Positions 25,683 to 38,087 of a DNA stretch of 64,000 bases are shown here, piece by piece. How positions within the stretch are numbered: position 1 is the stretch's first letter; each line of letters opens with the position of its first letter. The translations under genes were made by a program, and so were the position numbers. The notes under the pieces are model-generated. The model saw nothing but the letters and a program-made list of their open reading frames with translations, searched no databases and had not been told where the DNA came from. The stretch comes from Novosphingobium sp. (GTDB taxonomy: Bacteria > Pseudomonadota > Alphaproteobacteria > Sphingomonadales > Sphingomonadaceae), in assembly GCA_004211435.1 (NCBI GenBank), contig SECS01000003.1:1-64000 (forward strand). Direction: 5' to 3'.

Positions 25683-28478
25683 ATGGCCGGGGAAACACGC
25701 ATCATCGCCTTCGACGCTTCGAGCGCAAAAACGCCCGACGCGGAAATTCTGCTGACCGAGGAAGCCGCGGAAAGCGCGGCGCCCGGGCCGGCGGATACGA
25801 GCTGGGACGATACCGACCCTGTAGAGCGCCCGCGTTTCCGCTGGGTACTTCCGGCAATCGGCGTCGCACTCCTGATCGGCTGGACCGGTTATTTCGGATG
25901 GGCCGTCAGCGAACGCCTGACCGTGCGACTGGCTCCGAGCGAGGCGATTGCGCTGCTCCGCGACTGGGCCGTTCCCGTCCTGCTGATCGCCGTCGCCGCG
26001 CTCGTGCTGCTGCGCAACAGCCGCAGCGAGGCCCTGCGCTTCGGCGATGCGGCGCGCGTGCTCTCGCAGGAATCGGCGCTGCTCGAGACGCGGCTGTCGA
26101 CGGTCAATCGCGAGCTCAGCCTCGCGCGTGAATTCATCGCCGCGCAATCGCGCGATCTCGAGACCTTGGGCCGCCTCGCCGCCGATCGCCTCTCGACCGA
26201 GGCCGACCGCCTCCAGGGCCTGATCCACGACAACCATGCGCGGGTCGAGACGATCGGCACGGTCAGCTCGGCCGCGCTCGACAACATGGAGAAGCTGCGC
26301 GGCCAGCTTCCGGTGATCGCCAGCTCGGCCAAGGACGTCACCAACAACATCGGCAATGCCGGCCGCACCGCCCACGGCCAGCTCCAGGAGATGATCAACG
26401 GCTTCAAGAAACTGAACGAGTTCGGCCAGGCCAGCGAGCGGCAGGTCCACGTCCTGCGCGGTCTCGTCGACGAGACCATCTCGGAATTCTCGCAGCATGC
26501 CGATCAGTTCGCCAATCTCACCGCCGCGCGCTTCAGCGAGTTCCGCGATCGCGGCGCCGAGTTCCGCACCCAGCTCGACAGTCACGAGGTCGAGGCCCTC
26601 GCCGCGATCCGCACGCGCGCTTCGGCCATGGCCGAAGAGCTCGAGCAGACCCGTCAGCGGCTCGACGGCGAGGAGGCCGAGAGCCTGACCTCGATGCGCG
26701 CGCGCCTGACCGCCCTGCGCGACGAGGGCAATGCCATTGCCCGCGCCTTGCGCGAGGGCGAGAGCCGCGCGCTCGAAGGCTGGGAAGCCAGCATCGCGCG
26801 GATGCGCGAGGAGTTGAACGGCGCGCTGACCGAGCTTCAGCAGGCAGAGATCGACGCGATCGAGGCCCGCCAGGCCCGCACCGGCGCGATCCGCGAGGAG
26901 CTCGACAAACTCGAAGCCCAGACGCTGGACCAGGCCTCGCGCTTCGCCGCCGAGCTCGACAAGCGCCAGGCCGAGACCATCGCCGCCGAAGACGCCGCCG
27001 CCACGCGCCTGCGCGAGCATCTGGCTGCGCTAGACTTCCTCGCCGCATCGAGCCGCGAACGCCACGGCGAGATCGATGCCGCCGCCACGGCGGACTTGCG
27101 CGAACGCGTGGCGGCCCTCGATGCCGAGATCGCCGACCGTCACGCGCGGCAGGAAACCCTGGAGAAGCAGGCGGCCGATCGCCTGCGCCAGAACCTCGCC
27201 GCAATCGACATGGAAATGGCCGAGCGTCTCACGCGGCAGGAAGAGCACGGCGCGACGGTTCTCGCCCAAGGCCGGGCAATCACGGCCCAGCTCACTGAAT
27301 TCGAGAGCCGTACCGCCGAGATCGTCGCCCACGGCGAGGCTGCGCAATCCTCGATCGGCGATAGCCTGCGCACGCTCGGTGAACGTCTCGGCGAAAGCCG
27401 CACCGCACTGGCAGGCACCGATCGCGACATCGCCGCCCTGACCGACAGCAGCGTGCGCCTGCTCGAACTGATCCAGGCGAGCGTCAAACACAGCCGAGAC
27501 GAGCTCCCCCGCGTGCTCGGAGGCGGCGAGGCTCAGCTTTCCGGGCTGGAAGCGCGGATGACCGCGCTGCGCGAGGCGGCACAGGAAACCGATGCGCGCG
27601 GCATGAACATCGCCGATACGATCGAAGCAGCCAACGCCAATCTCCAGCGCACCTATGCCGAACTCGCGCGATTGCAGCAGGAGCTCGAACAGGCCGGCTC
27701 GCTCCACGGCGAAACGCTGGCGACTTTGCGCGAACAGCTTGCGGCGATCGCCAGCCAATCGACGCATCTCGCCCACGAGACGCGCATACAGCTCGCGTTC
27801 GCGCTCGATTCGCTTGCGGACTCGACCCAGAAGGCCATCGCGGGCTTCGGCGAGAGCGGCGCCACCACCGTGTCCGCCCTCGCCCGCCAACTCGGCAGCG
27901 AGAGCGCGGCCGCGATCGAGCAGGCCATGCGCACCAGCGCCGAAGAGACCACCGGCCAGCTCGAGCGCGCCGTCGCCCAGGCGGCAGCCGTCGGCCGCGA
28001 GGCAGCGGTGCAGCTGCGCGACCAGCTCGGCAAGGTCAACGATCTGGCCGCCAATCTCGAGAGCCGCGTCGCGCATGCCCGACAGCGGGCGGAAGAGCAG
28101 GTCGACAACGACTTCACCCGCCGCGTCGCGCTGATCACGGAGTCGCTCAATTCGAACTCGATCGACATCGCCAAGGCGCTTTCGACCGACGTCGCCGATA
28201 CCGCCTGGACCGCCTATCTGCGCGGCGACCGCGGCATCTTCACGCGGCGTGCGGTGAGCCTGATCGACAATGTCGAAGCCAAGGCCATCGTGCAGATCTA
28301 CGAGCGCGATCGCGAATTCCACGATCACGTCAGCCGATACATCCACGATTTCGAAGCGATGCTGCGCCAGGTGCTCTCGGCCCGCGACGGTCAGGCGCTG
28401 GGCGTGACGCTACTGTCGTCCGACATGGGCAAGCTCTACGTCACCCTTGCCCAGGCAATCGAGCGCCTGCGGAGCTAG
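25683..28478 (+). CDS. Membrane-anchored coiled-coil protein (TipN-like architecture)
   Basis: A 931-residue protein. An acidic cytoplasmic N-terminus (1-50) is followed by two transmembrane helices (about 54-76 and 95-111). A very long Ala/Glu/Arg/Gln-rich coiled coil runs from about 115 to 800. A compact C-terminal region (about 806-931) contains SIDIAKALSTDVADTAWTAY, FTRRAVSLIDN and DMGKLYVTLAQA. The layout of two N-terminal helices, a long coiled coil and a conserved tail is that of TipN, the new-pole landmark protein of Caulobacter (about 890 residues), but I cannot confirm homology from memory alone. Start at ATG 25683, close behind AGGGAGA. Divergent from the Hpt-like gene. Confidence 0.85.
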   Translation: MAGETRIIAFDASSAKTPDAEILLTEEAAESAAPGPADTSWDDTDPVERPRFRWVLPAIGVALLIGWTGYFGWAVSERLTVRLAPSEAIALLRDWAVPVLLIAVAALVLLRNSRSEALRFGDAARVLSQESALLETRLSTVNRELSLAREFIAAQSRDLETLGRLAADRLSTEADRLQGLIHDNHARVETIGTVSSAALDNMEKLRGQLPVIASSAKDVTNNIGNAGRTAHGQLQEMINGFKKLNEFGQASERQVHVLRGLVDETISEFSQHADQFANLTAARFSEFRDRGAEFRTQLDSHEVEALAAIRTRASAMAEELEQTRQRLDGEEAESLTSMRARLTALRDEGNAIARALREGESRALEGWEASIARMREELNGALTELQQAEIDAIEARQARTGAIREELDKLEAQTLDQASRFAAELDKRQAETIAAEDAAATRLREHLAALDFLAASSRERHGEIDAAATADLRERVAALDAEIADRHARQETLEKQAADRLRQNLAAIDMEMAERLTRQEEHGATVLAQGRAITAQLTEFESRTAEIVAHGEAAQSSIGDSLRTLGERLGESRTALAGTDRDIAALTDSSVRLLELIQASVKHSRDELPRVLGGGEAQLSGLEARMTALREAAQETDARGMNIADTIEAANANLQRTYAELARLQQELEQAGSLHGETLATLREQLAAIASQSTHLAHETRIQLAFALDSLADSTQKAIAGFGESGATTVSALARQLGSESAAAIEQAMRTSAEETTGQLERAVAQAAAVGREAAVQLRDQLGKVNDLAANLESRVAHARQRAEEQVDNDFTRRVALITESLNSNSIDIAKALSTDVADTAWTAYLRGDRGIFTRRAVSLIDNVEAKAIVQIYERDREFHDHVSRYIHDFEAMLRQVLSARDGQALGVTLLSSDMGKLYVTLAQAIERLRS

Positions 28479-28504
28479 TTCCGACGCTGGCACCTTCGAG
28501 AGCT

Positions 28505-28592
28505 CGGGATGAGCGGGGTTTCCGTTTTATCGCGGCATTCGCGCATCTGAGCCCGTCGAAGCATCATCCCGAACTTGTCGAAGGACGCTGAC
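28505..28592. repeat. REP-like intergenic palindrome
   Basis: CGGGATGA (28505-28512) is inverted as TCATCCCG (28564-28571), and the right arm continues as GAACTTGTCGAAGGACG. The string resembles the widespread sphingomonad intergenic repeat built around CTTGTCGAAGGAC. It lies between convergent genes and may also help end transcription. Confidence 0.6.
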
Positions 28593-28603
28593 GCGTCTTG
28601 GCC

Positions 28604-28888
28604 TCAGACCTTCGCGGCCTCCGGCGGTTCACCGAACAGGTTCAGGTCGCCGGGGACGATCCAACCGTTGACGTAGTTGACGTAATACATCCCGCAGAGC
28701 ACGAGCGCGAGCACCGAGGCGCGCAACGCGATACGCTTCGCATCAAAGTTGGCCGGGGCGCTGTCGGCCTGGCCCGGGGTCTTCTCGATCCCAGCCTCGT
28801 CGTGGGTGCGAATGCCGAAGGGCATGACGATGAAAGCGCTGAACACCCAGAACAGCACGTAAATGGCGATGATGGAGGTCAGTTTCAT
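28604..28888 (-). CDS. DUF1467 family membrane protein
   Basis: A 94-residue protein with two transmembrane helices (about 4-25 and 55-73) and the family core FWVFSAFIVMPFGIRTHDE and YYVNYVNGWI. DUF1467 is a small alphaproteobacterial inner-membrane family of unknown role that often sits behind an rnj-type gene. It starts 2 bases after the rnj stop and is the last gene of the long nuo-birA-coaX-rnj run. Confidence 0.9.
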   Translation of the reverse strand: MKLTSIIAIYVLFWVFSAFIVMPFGIRTHDEAGIEKTPGQADSAPANFDAKRIALRASVLALVLCGMYYVNYVNGWIVPGDLNLFGEPPEAAKV

Positions 28889-28890
28889 GA

Positions 28891-30522
28891 TCAGTCGTCG
28901 AGCAGCAGCACTTGTACCTGGGGCTTCTTGCCCGACCAGCGCGTCGCGGCGCGGCGCGCGGCGAGCCGGGCGGCTTCGATCCGCGCCTCGCGGTCCTGCG
29001 CGACTTTTCCCTTGAGCTTGCCGAGCGCCTGCGCGACGTCTTCGCGCGCTTCCTCGCAGAAGGCGTCATAGTCTTCGTCGAGCGGCAGGCCGACGCCGGC
29101 GATCTCGATGCGGCTGCCGGCGATGGCGACGGTCAGGAACCCGTTGTGCGCCAGGCGGCGGCGCATGACCATGGCCTCGCCATCGGCCGGAGCGATGATG
29201 TCGCCATCGAGGATGAGACGGCCCGCGCGAACCTCGCCGAACTTGCCCGGCTTGCCCGGCGCGAGGCGGACGAGATCGCCGTTCTTCTGATTGATCGCCT
29301 TGGGTATACCGCAGGCCAGGCCGAAGCGCGACTGCTCGCGCATGTGGCGGATCTCACCGTGGACCGGAATCAGGATTTCGGGCCGCAGCCAGCCATAGAG
29401 CGCCTGCAGATCGGGTCGCCCCGGATGGCCCGAGACGTGGATCGGGCTCTGGCGATCGGTGACGATCTCGATGTCGCGCTCGGCCAGACGGTTCTGGATG
29501 CGGCCGATGGCGATCTCATTGCCCGGGATCTGGCGGCTGGAGAACAGCACGACGTCACCGGCTTCGAGCGAAAGCTGGTGGTTGCCCTCGGCCATCCGCG
29601 ACATCGCGGCGCGCGGCTCACCCTGGCCGCCGGTGGCGATAATCAGCACTTCGCCGCGTGGCAGATCCATGGCCCGGCCAAAATCGACCGTCTCGGGCAG
29701 GTGCTCGAGATAGCCGCTGGCCTGGCTGGCGCCGATCATCCGGTCGAGCGAGCGCCCGGCGACGCAGAGCTTGCGCCCCGTCGCGCGCGCGACCTCGCCC
29801 AGCGTCTGGAGCCGCGCGACATTCGACGCGAAGGTCGTGACCACGACCCTGCGGCCCTTGTGCTTGGCCACTTCCTCGAGCAGGCCGCGATAGACCTCGC
29901 CCTCGGACCCCGAGTTCTCGGGATTGAACACGTTGGTCGAATCGCAGACCAGCGCGAGCACACCGGTGTCACCGATCGCGCAGAGTTCCTCGGCGGTCGT
30001 CGGCACGCCGATCTGCGGATCCTCGTCGATCTTCCAGTCACCCGTGTGGAAGATGCGCCCATAGGGCGTATCGACGATCACGGCGTTGCCTTCGGCGATC
30101 GAATGCGCGAGCGGTACGTATTGCACGGTGAAATGGCCGAGCTCGAACGGCTCGAGATGGTCGATCACGCGCAGTTCGACCTTGCCGAGCAGCCCCGCCT
30201 CTTCGAGCTTGGCCGCGACGAGCTTGGCGGTGAACGGCGTCGCATAGAACGGCACGCCGAGTTCTTCGGCGAAATAGGGCACCGCGCCGATGTGATCCTC
30301 GTGCGCGTGGGTCAGGACGATGCCCACGAGATCGGCCTTGCGATCCTCGATGAATTCGAGATCGGCGAAGACCAGGTCGACGCCCGGATACTCCTGGCCG
30401 CTGAAGGTCATGCCGAGGTCGACCATCAGCCACTTGCCGTCGCAGCCATAGAGATTGACGTTCATGCCAATCTCACCCGAGCCGCCGAGGGCACAGAAGA
30501 TCAGTTCGTTACCGGGTTTCAC
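28891..30522 (-). CDS. rnj: Ribonuclease J
   Basis: A 543-residue metallo-beta-lactamase/beta-CASP ribonuclease. The zinc site [10 protein letters not shown] (H72, H74, D76, H77) is intact, and later motifs [21 protein letters not shown] and the beta-CASP VSGHPGR / PVHGE are present. RNase J combines 5'-3' exonuclease and endonuclease activity in rRNA and mRNA processing. It overlaps coaX by 4 bases. Confidence 0.95.
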   Translation of the reverse strand: MKPGNELIFCALGGSGEIGMNVNLYGCDGKWLMVDLGMTFSGQEYPGVDLVFADLEFIEDRKADLVGIVLTHAHEDHIGAVPYFAEELGVPFYATPFTAKLVAAKLEEAGLLGKVELRVIDHLEPFELGHFTVQYVPLAHSIAEGNAVIVDTPYGRIFHTGDWKIDEDPQIGVPTTAEELCAIGDTGVLALVCDSTNVFNPENSGSEGEVYRGLLEEVAKHKGRRVVVTTFASNVARLQTLGEVARATGRKLCVAGRSLDRMIGASQASGYLEHLPETVDFGRAMDLPRGEVLIIATGGQGEPRAAMSRMAEGNHQLSLEAGDVVLFSSRQIPGNEIAIGRIQNRLAERDIEIVTDRQSPIHVSGHPGRPDLQALYGWLRPEILIPVHGEIRHMREQSRFGLACGIPKAINQKNGDLVRLAPGKPGKFGEVRAGRLILDGDIIAPADGEAMVMRRRLAHNGFLTVAIAGSRIEIAGVGLPLDEDYDAFCEEAREDVAQALGKLKGKVAQDREARIEAARLAARRAATRWSGKKPQVQVLLLDD

Positions 30523-31313
30523 TTGATTGGGTTTCCTTGGGCCGCAGCCCTTTCCGCCAGCAGAGCCAGCCCGTCGAGCGTGAGGTCCGCGTCGACCGCA
30601 TCGAAAATGTCCGTCACTTCGTCGAACAGCACGGCAAGGCCGCCGGTCGCGATGACCTTGGCCGGACGGCCGATCTGTTCGCGCATGCGCGCGATCAGCC
30701 CTTCCATCATAGCGACGTAGCCCCAGAACACGCCGATCAGCATGGCGTCTTCGGTATTGGTGCCGATCACGCTCTTGCTGTCGGGTACGCGAATGGCGAT
30801 GCGCGGCAGCATGGCCGTGTTCCCCACCAGCGCGTCAAGCGAGAGGTTGATGCCCGGCGCGATGATGCCGCCCTTGTAGGCGCCGTGAAAATCGATGACG
30901 TCGAAGGTCGTCGCCGTGCCGAAATCGACGACGATCAGGTCACCGGGATACTTGGCGTGGGCGGCGATTGCATTGACCGCACGGTCGGCGCCGACCGAAC
31001 TCGGCTGATCGACGTCGAGATCGATGCCGTAGTCCGCGGCGCCCTGCCCTGCGATCAGCGGCTCGACGAAGAAGTAATTGCTCGCCAGGACCTGGATGTT
31101 GTGGAGCGCGCGCGGGACGACGGTGCAGACGATGATCTGCGTGATCTCCTCGCGCCTGATGCCGCGGATCTCGAGGAGTTGCATCAGCCAGACCGCATAT
31201 TCGTCGCCGGTACGGCGCGGATCGGTGGCGATGCGCCAGCGCGCCTTGAGCTTGCTGCCCTCGAACAGCGCGAAGACGACGTTGGTATTACCGGCGTCGA
31301 TGGCGAGCAGCAT
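30519..31313 (-). CDS. coaX: Type III pantothenate kinase
   Basis: A 264-residue ASKHA-fold kinase with the phosphate-1 motif [13 protein letters not shown] at the N-terminus, [11 protein letters not shown] in the middle and the metal/ATP motif [11 protein letters not shown]. It phosphorylates pantothenate, the first step of CoA synthesis, and type III enzymes are not feedback-inhibited by CoA. It lies between birA (10-base gap) and rnj (4-base overlap). Confidence 0.96.
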   Translation of the reverse strand: MLLAIDAGNTNVVFALFEGSKLKARWRIATDPRRTGDEYAVWLMQLLEIRGIRREEITQIIVCTVVPRALHNIQVLASNYFFVEPLIAGQGAADYGIDLDVDQPSSVGADRAVNAIAAHAKYPGDLIVVDFGTATTFDVIDFHGAYKGGIIAPGINLSLDALVGNTAMLPRIAIRVPDSKSVIGTNTEDAMLIGVFWGYVAMMEGLIARMREQIGRPAKVIATGGLAVLFDEVTDIFDAVDADLTLDGLALLAERAAAQGNPIK

Positions 31314-31323
31314 GAAGAGCTCC

Positions 31324-32031
31324 TTACGAGTCCGGGGTCAGGCGAACTTCGCCCGCATGGATGGCACGCGTCCGCCCGTCGGCCAAGCGCAGCAGCAGGG
31401 CGCCGTCTTCGGCGAGCCCGGCAAACGCACCGATCAGACCCTCTTCCCCGGGCTCGCCGACGGTGAGAGGGGTTCCGAGCGGATGCGCTGCGGCGAGCCA
31501 GCGCTGTACGATCGGCGCCAGGCCGAAATTGCGCCAGCGCTCGAGTTCGGCCGCGAATTCTCGTGCGAGATCGGCAGCGAAGGCATCGCGATCGACGCCC
31601 TGCAGCGCCACCGTCTCGCGATCAGGAACTTCGGGCGCCTGGGCAAGGTTGACGCCGACGCCGATGATGACGCTGTCGTTGACGCGTTCCAGCAGGATAC
31701 CCGCCAATTTGGCCCGGCCGATCAGCAGATCGTTGGGCCATTTCAATGTGGCCGAAAGCCCGTCGTTCAGCAGCGGCGTCACCGCTTCGTGCACGGCCAG
31801 GCCGACGAGCAGCGCGAGCGAAGCGGGCTCGGGATCGCCGAAGCGCAGATGCACCACGGTAGAGCCCATGAAATTGCCCGCGCCGTCGAACCATTCGCGG
31901 CCTTGCCGCCCCTTGCCAGCGGTCTGGCGGTCCGCAACCAGCCAGTCGCCCTCCGCGACGCTCTCGCTAGCGCGCAGGCGCGCGGCAAGGTCTGCGTTGG
32001 TCGATCCGGTTTCGGCTAGGGTGTGGATCAC
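31324..32031 (-). CDS. birA: Biotin--[acetyl-CoA-carboxylase] ligase
   Basis: A 235-residue class I biotin ligase with the biotinoyl-AMP loop G39-KGRQGR-E46 and the KWPNDLL block (97-103) followed by K108 in GRAKLAGI. It has no N-terminal DNA-binding domain, so it is not the repressor type. It attaches biotin to BCCP and other carboxylases. The start is a GTG at 32029-32031 overlapping the nuoN stop; upstream frame belongs to nuoN. The gene context nuoN-birA-coaX-rnj is common in alphaproteobacteria. Confidence 0.95.
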   Translation of the reverse strand: MIHTLAETGSTNADLAARLRASESVAEGDWLVADRQTAGKGRQGREWFDGAGNFMGSTVVHLRFGDPEPASLALLVGLAVHEAVTPLLNDGLSATLKWPNDLLIGRAKLAGILLERVNDSVIIGVGVNLAQAPEVPDRETVALQGVDRDAFAADLAREFAAELERWRNFGLAPIVQRWLAAAHPLGTPLTVGEPGEEGLIGAFAGLAEDGALLLRLADGRTRAIHAGEVRLTPDS

Positions 32032-33491
32032 ACCGCTGCGAACAGTGCGGCGGCCGCGGTGTCGGCCAGGTGACCCAGGCACTTGGTCAGCAGGTAGCCC
32101 AGCGGCGAGATGAACAGCGCGCAGACCGCGAGCAGGAACTGGTGTGCCCAGTCGCTACGGCCGACCGCCTTGCCCGTCGGTTCGTCGAAGTACATGACCT
32201 TGACGATCTTGAGGTAATAGAACGCGCCGATCACCGAAGCGGCGATACCGATCGCGGCCAGCGGCACGAGGCCCGCCTGGACTGCGGCCTGGAAGACCAC
32301 GAACTTGCCCCAGAAGCCGAACAGCGGCGGAATGCCCGCAAGGCTGAACATGACCATGGCGAGTGCGGCGGCGAGCACCTTGCGGTCGCGCGAGAGGCCG
32401 GCGATGTCGGAAATTGCCTCGACCTGGTTGCCCTCGGCATCCTTGAGCATCAGCACGGCGACGAAACCGCCGATCGTCATCGCCACGTAGATCGCCAGAT
32501 AGACGAGCATCGCCGAAGCGCCCTCGACCGTGCCGGCAGCGAGGCCGATGAGGATGAAGCCGACGTTGTTGATCGACGAATAGGCCATCAGGCGCTTGAT
32601 GTTCTTCTGACCGATGGCACCGAGCGCGCCGACGACGATCGAGGCCAGCGCCGCGAAGATCACGATCTGGCGCCAGGCATCGGCCTGCGAACCGAAGGCG
32701 TCGAGCGAGACGCGCATCGTCAGCGCCAGCGCCGCCACCTTGGGTGCCGTCGCGAAGAAGGTGGTAACCGGGGTTGGCGCGCCTTCGTAGACGTCGGGCG
32801 TCCACATGTGGAACGGCACCGCCGAGATCTTGAAGGCCAGGCCCGCGAGCACGAAGACCACGCCGAACAGCGCGCCGGTCGACAGACCGCCACCGAGCGC
32901 GGCGCTGATGCCCGAGAAGTTGGTCGTGCCCGTGAAGCCGTAGGTCAGGCTCATGCCGAACAGCAGGATGCCGCTGGCGAGCGCGCCGAGCACGAAATAC
33001 TTGAGGCCGGCTTCGGCCGAACGCTCGTCGTTGCGCAGGATCGAGGCGAGCACATAGGAGGCCAGCGAGGCCATCTCGAGGCCGATGTAGAGCGTCAGCA
33101 GATCTGTGGCCGAGACCATGATCCCGCCGCCGAGCGCGGCGAAGAGCACCAGGATCGGATATTCGGACCGCATCCCGCCCGCGCGTTCGAAGAACTGCGG
33201 CGCGATCATCAGCGAGGCACCGGCGGCGCCATAGATCAGCAGCTTGGCGAAGCTGGCGAAGGCGTCGGCGCGGAACTGGCCGAAGAAGGCGTAGGTATCG
33301 GGGCCCGAGGCGCCGGCGCAGAGCGCGGGCGCGACGAGGAAGGCAGCGCCGACGAGCGCGGCGACCGTCAGGATCGAGATCAGGCGGCTCGCCTTGTCAC
33401 CGCTCCAGGCGGCGACGAGCAGCAGGATCAGGCCGGCGACGCTCAGCAGTTCTTCGGGCGCAACCAGGCGCAGCGAGTGGGACCAGTCCAT
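32028..33491 (-). CDS. nuoN: NADH-quinone oxidoreductase subunit N
   Basis: A 487-residue antiporter-like subunit of complex I with about 14 transmembrane helices and the proton-antiporter core (YSSINNVGFILIGL, SLAGIPPLFGFWGKF). It conducts protons in the membrane arm. It overlaps nuoM by one base and birA by four. The length fits the family. Confidence 0.96.
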   Translation of the reverse strand: MDWSHSLRLVAPEELLSVAGLILLLVAAWSGDKASRLISILTVAALVGAAFLVAPALCAGASGPDTYAFFGQFRADAFASFAKLLIYGAAGASLMIAPQFFERAGGMRSEYPILVLFAALGGGIMVSATDLLTLYIGLEMASLASYVLASILRNDERSAEAGLKYFVLGALASGILLFGMSLTYGFTGTTNFSGISAALGGGLSTGALFGVVFVLAGLAFKISAVPFHMWTPDVYEGAPTPVTTFFATAPKVAALALTMRVSLDAFGSQADAWRQIVIFAALASIVVGALGAIGQKNIKRLMAYSSINNVGFILIGLAAGTVEGASAMLVYLAIYVAMTIGGFVAVLMLKDAEGNQVEAISDIAGLSRDRKVLAAALAMVMFSLAGIPPLFGFWGKFVVFQAAVQAGLVPLAAIGIAASVIGAFYYLKIVKVMYFDEPTGKAVGRSDWAHQFLLAVCALFISPLGYLLTKCLGHLADTAAAALFAAV

Positions 33492-35026
33492 CAGTGGTGC
33501 GCCCCCTCGTGCGCGGATTCATCGGTTTTGGGTTGTGCCTTCGCGACCGCGACCTTGGCATCGCCGGCGGGCTTGGCCCGGGCGATACGCGCGTCGAGCG
33601 CGGCGATGTCCTGGCGCATCGGCGCGAGGAAGCTTTCGGGATAGACGCCCATCCACAGCACGGCCGCGGCGATCGGCGCCATCATCAGCCACTCGCGCAG
33701 GTCGATATCTTTCATGGCGGCGGCATCGGCGTTCTTCTGCTCGCCGAAGATGACCCGGCGATAGAGGTAGAGCATATAGGCCGCCCCCAGGATGATGCCC
33801 GTCGTCGCGACCAGCGCAACCCAGCTCGAGACCTGGTAGATGCCCGCGAGGCTGAGGAATTCGCCGACGAAGCCCGAGGTGCCCGGCAGGCCGACCGATG
33901 CCATCGTGAACAGCATCATAAACAGCGCGTAGTAGGGCATGTTGACCGCAAGGCCGCCGTAACGGTCGATCTCACGCGTGTGCAGGCGATCGTAGATCAC
34001 GCCGACGCCGAGGAACAGCGCGCCCGAGACCAGGCCGTGGCTGAGCATGACGACCATCGCGCCTTCGAGACCTTGCACGTTGAACGAGAACAGGCCGATC
34101 GTGACGATCGCCATGTGCGCGACCGACGAATAGGCGATCAGCTTCTTCATGTCGTGCTGGACCAGCGCGATCAGCGAGGTGACCACGACCGCGACCATCG
34201 ACAGCCAGTAGACCAGCCAGGCGAACTGGGCCGAAGCCTCGGGGAACATCGGCAGCGCGAAGCGGATGAAGCCGTAGCCGCCCATCTTGAGCAGCACGCC
34301 GGCCAGGATCACCGAGCCCGCGGTCGGCGCCTGGACGTGCGCGGCCGGGAGCCAGGTGTGGACCGGCCACATCGGCATCTTCACCGCGAAGCTCGCGAAG
34401 AAGGCCAGCCACAGCCAGGTCTGCGCCTGCGGGGCGAAGTCGTAGGCCATCAGGGTCGGGATGTCGGTGGTACCCGCCTCGTTCACCATCCACAGCATCG
34501 CGATCAGCATCAGGACCGAGCCGAGCAGCGTGTAGAGGAAGAACTTGTACGACGCGTAGATGCGATCGGCGCCACCCCAGATACCGATGATCAGGTACAT
34601 CGGGATCAGGCCGGCTTCGAAGAAGATGTAGAACAGGTAGAGATCCTGCGCGGTGAACACGCCGATGATCAGCACTTCGACCAGCAGGAAGGCGGCGTTG
34701 TATTCGCCGACGCGCTTCTCGATCGAGTTCCACCCCGCGCCGATGCAGACCGGCATGAGGAAGACCGTCAGCATGATCAGCATCAGGGCAATGCCGTCGA
34801 TGCCGAGCGCCCAGTTGAAGCCGGCGAAGAGCTCGACCTTTTCCTGGAACTGCCACTGCGCGCCGCCGACGTCGTAGTTGGCCCAGAGCAGGACGCCGAG
34901 CGCGAAATCGATCAGGGTCGCGATCAGCGCGATCGAACGCGCCGCCTTGGCTTCGACCAGAAGGCAGGCCACCGCGCCGACGAGCGGCACGAGCAGCATG
35001 AGCGATAGGATGGGAAAACCGTTCAT
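33491..35026 (-). CDS. nuoM: NADH-quinone oxidoreductase subunit M
   Basis: A 511-residue antiporter-like subunit. The conserved proton-channel segment MPMWPVHTWLPAAHVQAPTA, the discontinuous-helix region AYSSVAHM and GLPGTSGFVGE are all present. The last 40 residues form an extra Ala/Lys/His tail ending HEGAHH. I start at ATG 35024-35026 (MNGFPILSL); an upstream frame overlaps nuoL. It begins 4 bases after the nuoL stop. Confidence 0.97.
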   Translation of the reverse strand: MNGFPILSLMLLVPLVGAVACLLVEAKAARSIALIATLIDFALGVLLWANYDVGGAQWQFQEKVELFAGFNWALGIDGIALMLIMLTVFLMPVCIGAGWNSIEKRVGEYNAAFLLVEVLIIGVFTAQDLYLFYIFFEAGLIPMYLIIGIWGGADRIYASYKFFLYTLLGSVLMLIAMLWMVNEAGTTDIPTLMAYDFAPQAQTWLWLAFFASFAVKMPMWPVHTWLPAAHVQAPTAGSVILAGVLLKMGGYGFIRFALPMFPEASAQFAWLVYWLSMVAVVVTSLIALVQHDMKKLIAYSSVAHMAIVTIGLFSFNVQGLEGAMVVMLSHGLVSGALFLGVGVIYDRLHTREIDRYGGLAVNMPYYALFMMLFTMASVGLPGTSGFVGEFLSLAGIYQVSSWVALVATTGIILGAAYMLYLYRRVIFGEQKNADAAAMKDIDLREWLMMAPIAAAVLWMGVYPESFLAPMRQDIAALDARIARAKPAGDAKVAVAKAQPKTDESAHEGAHH

Positions 35027-35030
35027 TGCC

Positions 35031-37142
<2,112 letters not shown>

Positions 37143-37146
37143 CGGT

Positions 37147-37452
37147 TTACCCCTTCATCCGGTTGACGTCGTCGACCGCGATCGTGCCGCGGCCGCGGAA
37201 GTAGATGACCAGGATCGCAAGGCCGATGGCGGCCTCGCCGGCCGCCACGGTCAGCACGAACATGGCGAAGATCTGGCCGGTCAGGTCCTGCAGGAAGGCG
37301 CTGAACGCGACGAAGTTGATGTTCACAGCCAGCAGGATCAGCTCGATCGCCATGAGGATGACGATGACGTTCTTGCGGTTGAGGAAGATGCCGAGGACGC
37401 CGAGCACGAACAGGATCGAGCTGACGACGACATAGTGTTCGATGCCGATCAC
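37147..37452 (-). CDS. nuoK: NADH-quinone oxidoreductase subunit K
   Basis: A 101-residue, three-helix membrane subunit. It contains the carboxylate-bearing helix [20 protein letters not shown] (the Glu is essential for proton pumping in the family) and [20 protein letters not shown]. It overlaps nuoJ by 4 bases and precedes nuoL by 4. Confidence 0.97.
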   Translation of the reverse strand: MIGIEHYVVVSSILFVLGVLGIFLNRKNVIVILMAIELILLAVNINFVAFSAFLQDLTGQIFAMFVLTVAAGEAAIGLAILVIYFRGRGTIAVDDVNRMKG

Positions 37453-38066
37453 AGCTGAACCCCCTTGCCCACTTCGGGTTTCACATTGACCGTCGCCTCT
37501 TCGGGACGGCGGGCGATCTGGCGGCCGATGTTCTGGCCGCGCGTGTCGCTGCGCTGGCGGTGCGTCAGGACGATCGCGCCGATCATGGCGACGAGCAGGA
37601 TGACGCCGGCCGCCTCGAACAGGAACAGGTAGCGGCCATAGAGCAGCGCGCCGATCGCCTTGATGTTGCTGACGCCCACGGCCGTCGCGGCCGAACCGTC
37701 GGGCGTGCCGAGGTGCAGCGCGCCGGCACGGAAGGCGCCGATGCCGAGGACGATCTCGCAGAGCAGGACCACCGCGACGAGCATGCCGAGCGGGAAGTTC
37801 TTGACGAAGCCCGCACGCAGCTCGGCGAAGTCGATGTCCAGCATCATGACGACGAAGAGGAACAGCACGGCGACCGCGCCGACATAGACGATGACGAGCA
37901 GCATCGCGATGAACTCGGCGCCGACCAGGACCATGAGGCCCGCGGCGTTGAAGAACGCCAGGATCAGCCAGAGCACCGAGTGCACGGGATTGCGCGCCAG
38001 GATCGTGATCGCGCCCGAGGCGACGACCAGAGTGGCGAACAGGTAAAAGGCGATTGTGTGGATCAT
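37449..38066 (-). CDS. nuoJ: NADH-quinone oxidoreductase subunit J
   Basis: A 205-residue, five-helix membrane subunit of complex I beginning [19 protein letters not shown]. The conserved third-helix segment [20 protein letters not shown], where the pi-bulge lies in the family, is present. The C-terminal 45 residues are polar and end in VGKGVQL. nuoI lies 21 bases upstream. Confidence 0.97.
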   Translation of the reverse strand: MIHTIAFYLFATLVVASGAITILARNPVHSVLWLILAFFNAAGLMVLVGAEFIAMLLVIVYVGAVAVLFLFVVMMLDIDFAELRAGFVKNFPLGMLVAVVLLCEIVLGIGAFRAGALHLGTPDGSAATAVGVSNIKAIGALLYGRYLFLFEAAGVILLVAMIGAIVLTHRQRSDTRGQNIGRQIARRPEEATVNVKPEVGKGVQL

Positions 38067-38087
38067 GATCTGTGCCCCGCCGGCGCC

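Noticed and set aside
28912..30720. 602-codon plus-strand open frame opposite rnj and coaX
   Set aside because: It crosses two confident genes on the other strand and has no domain. It results from third-position GC bias.
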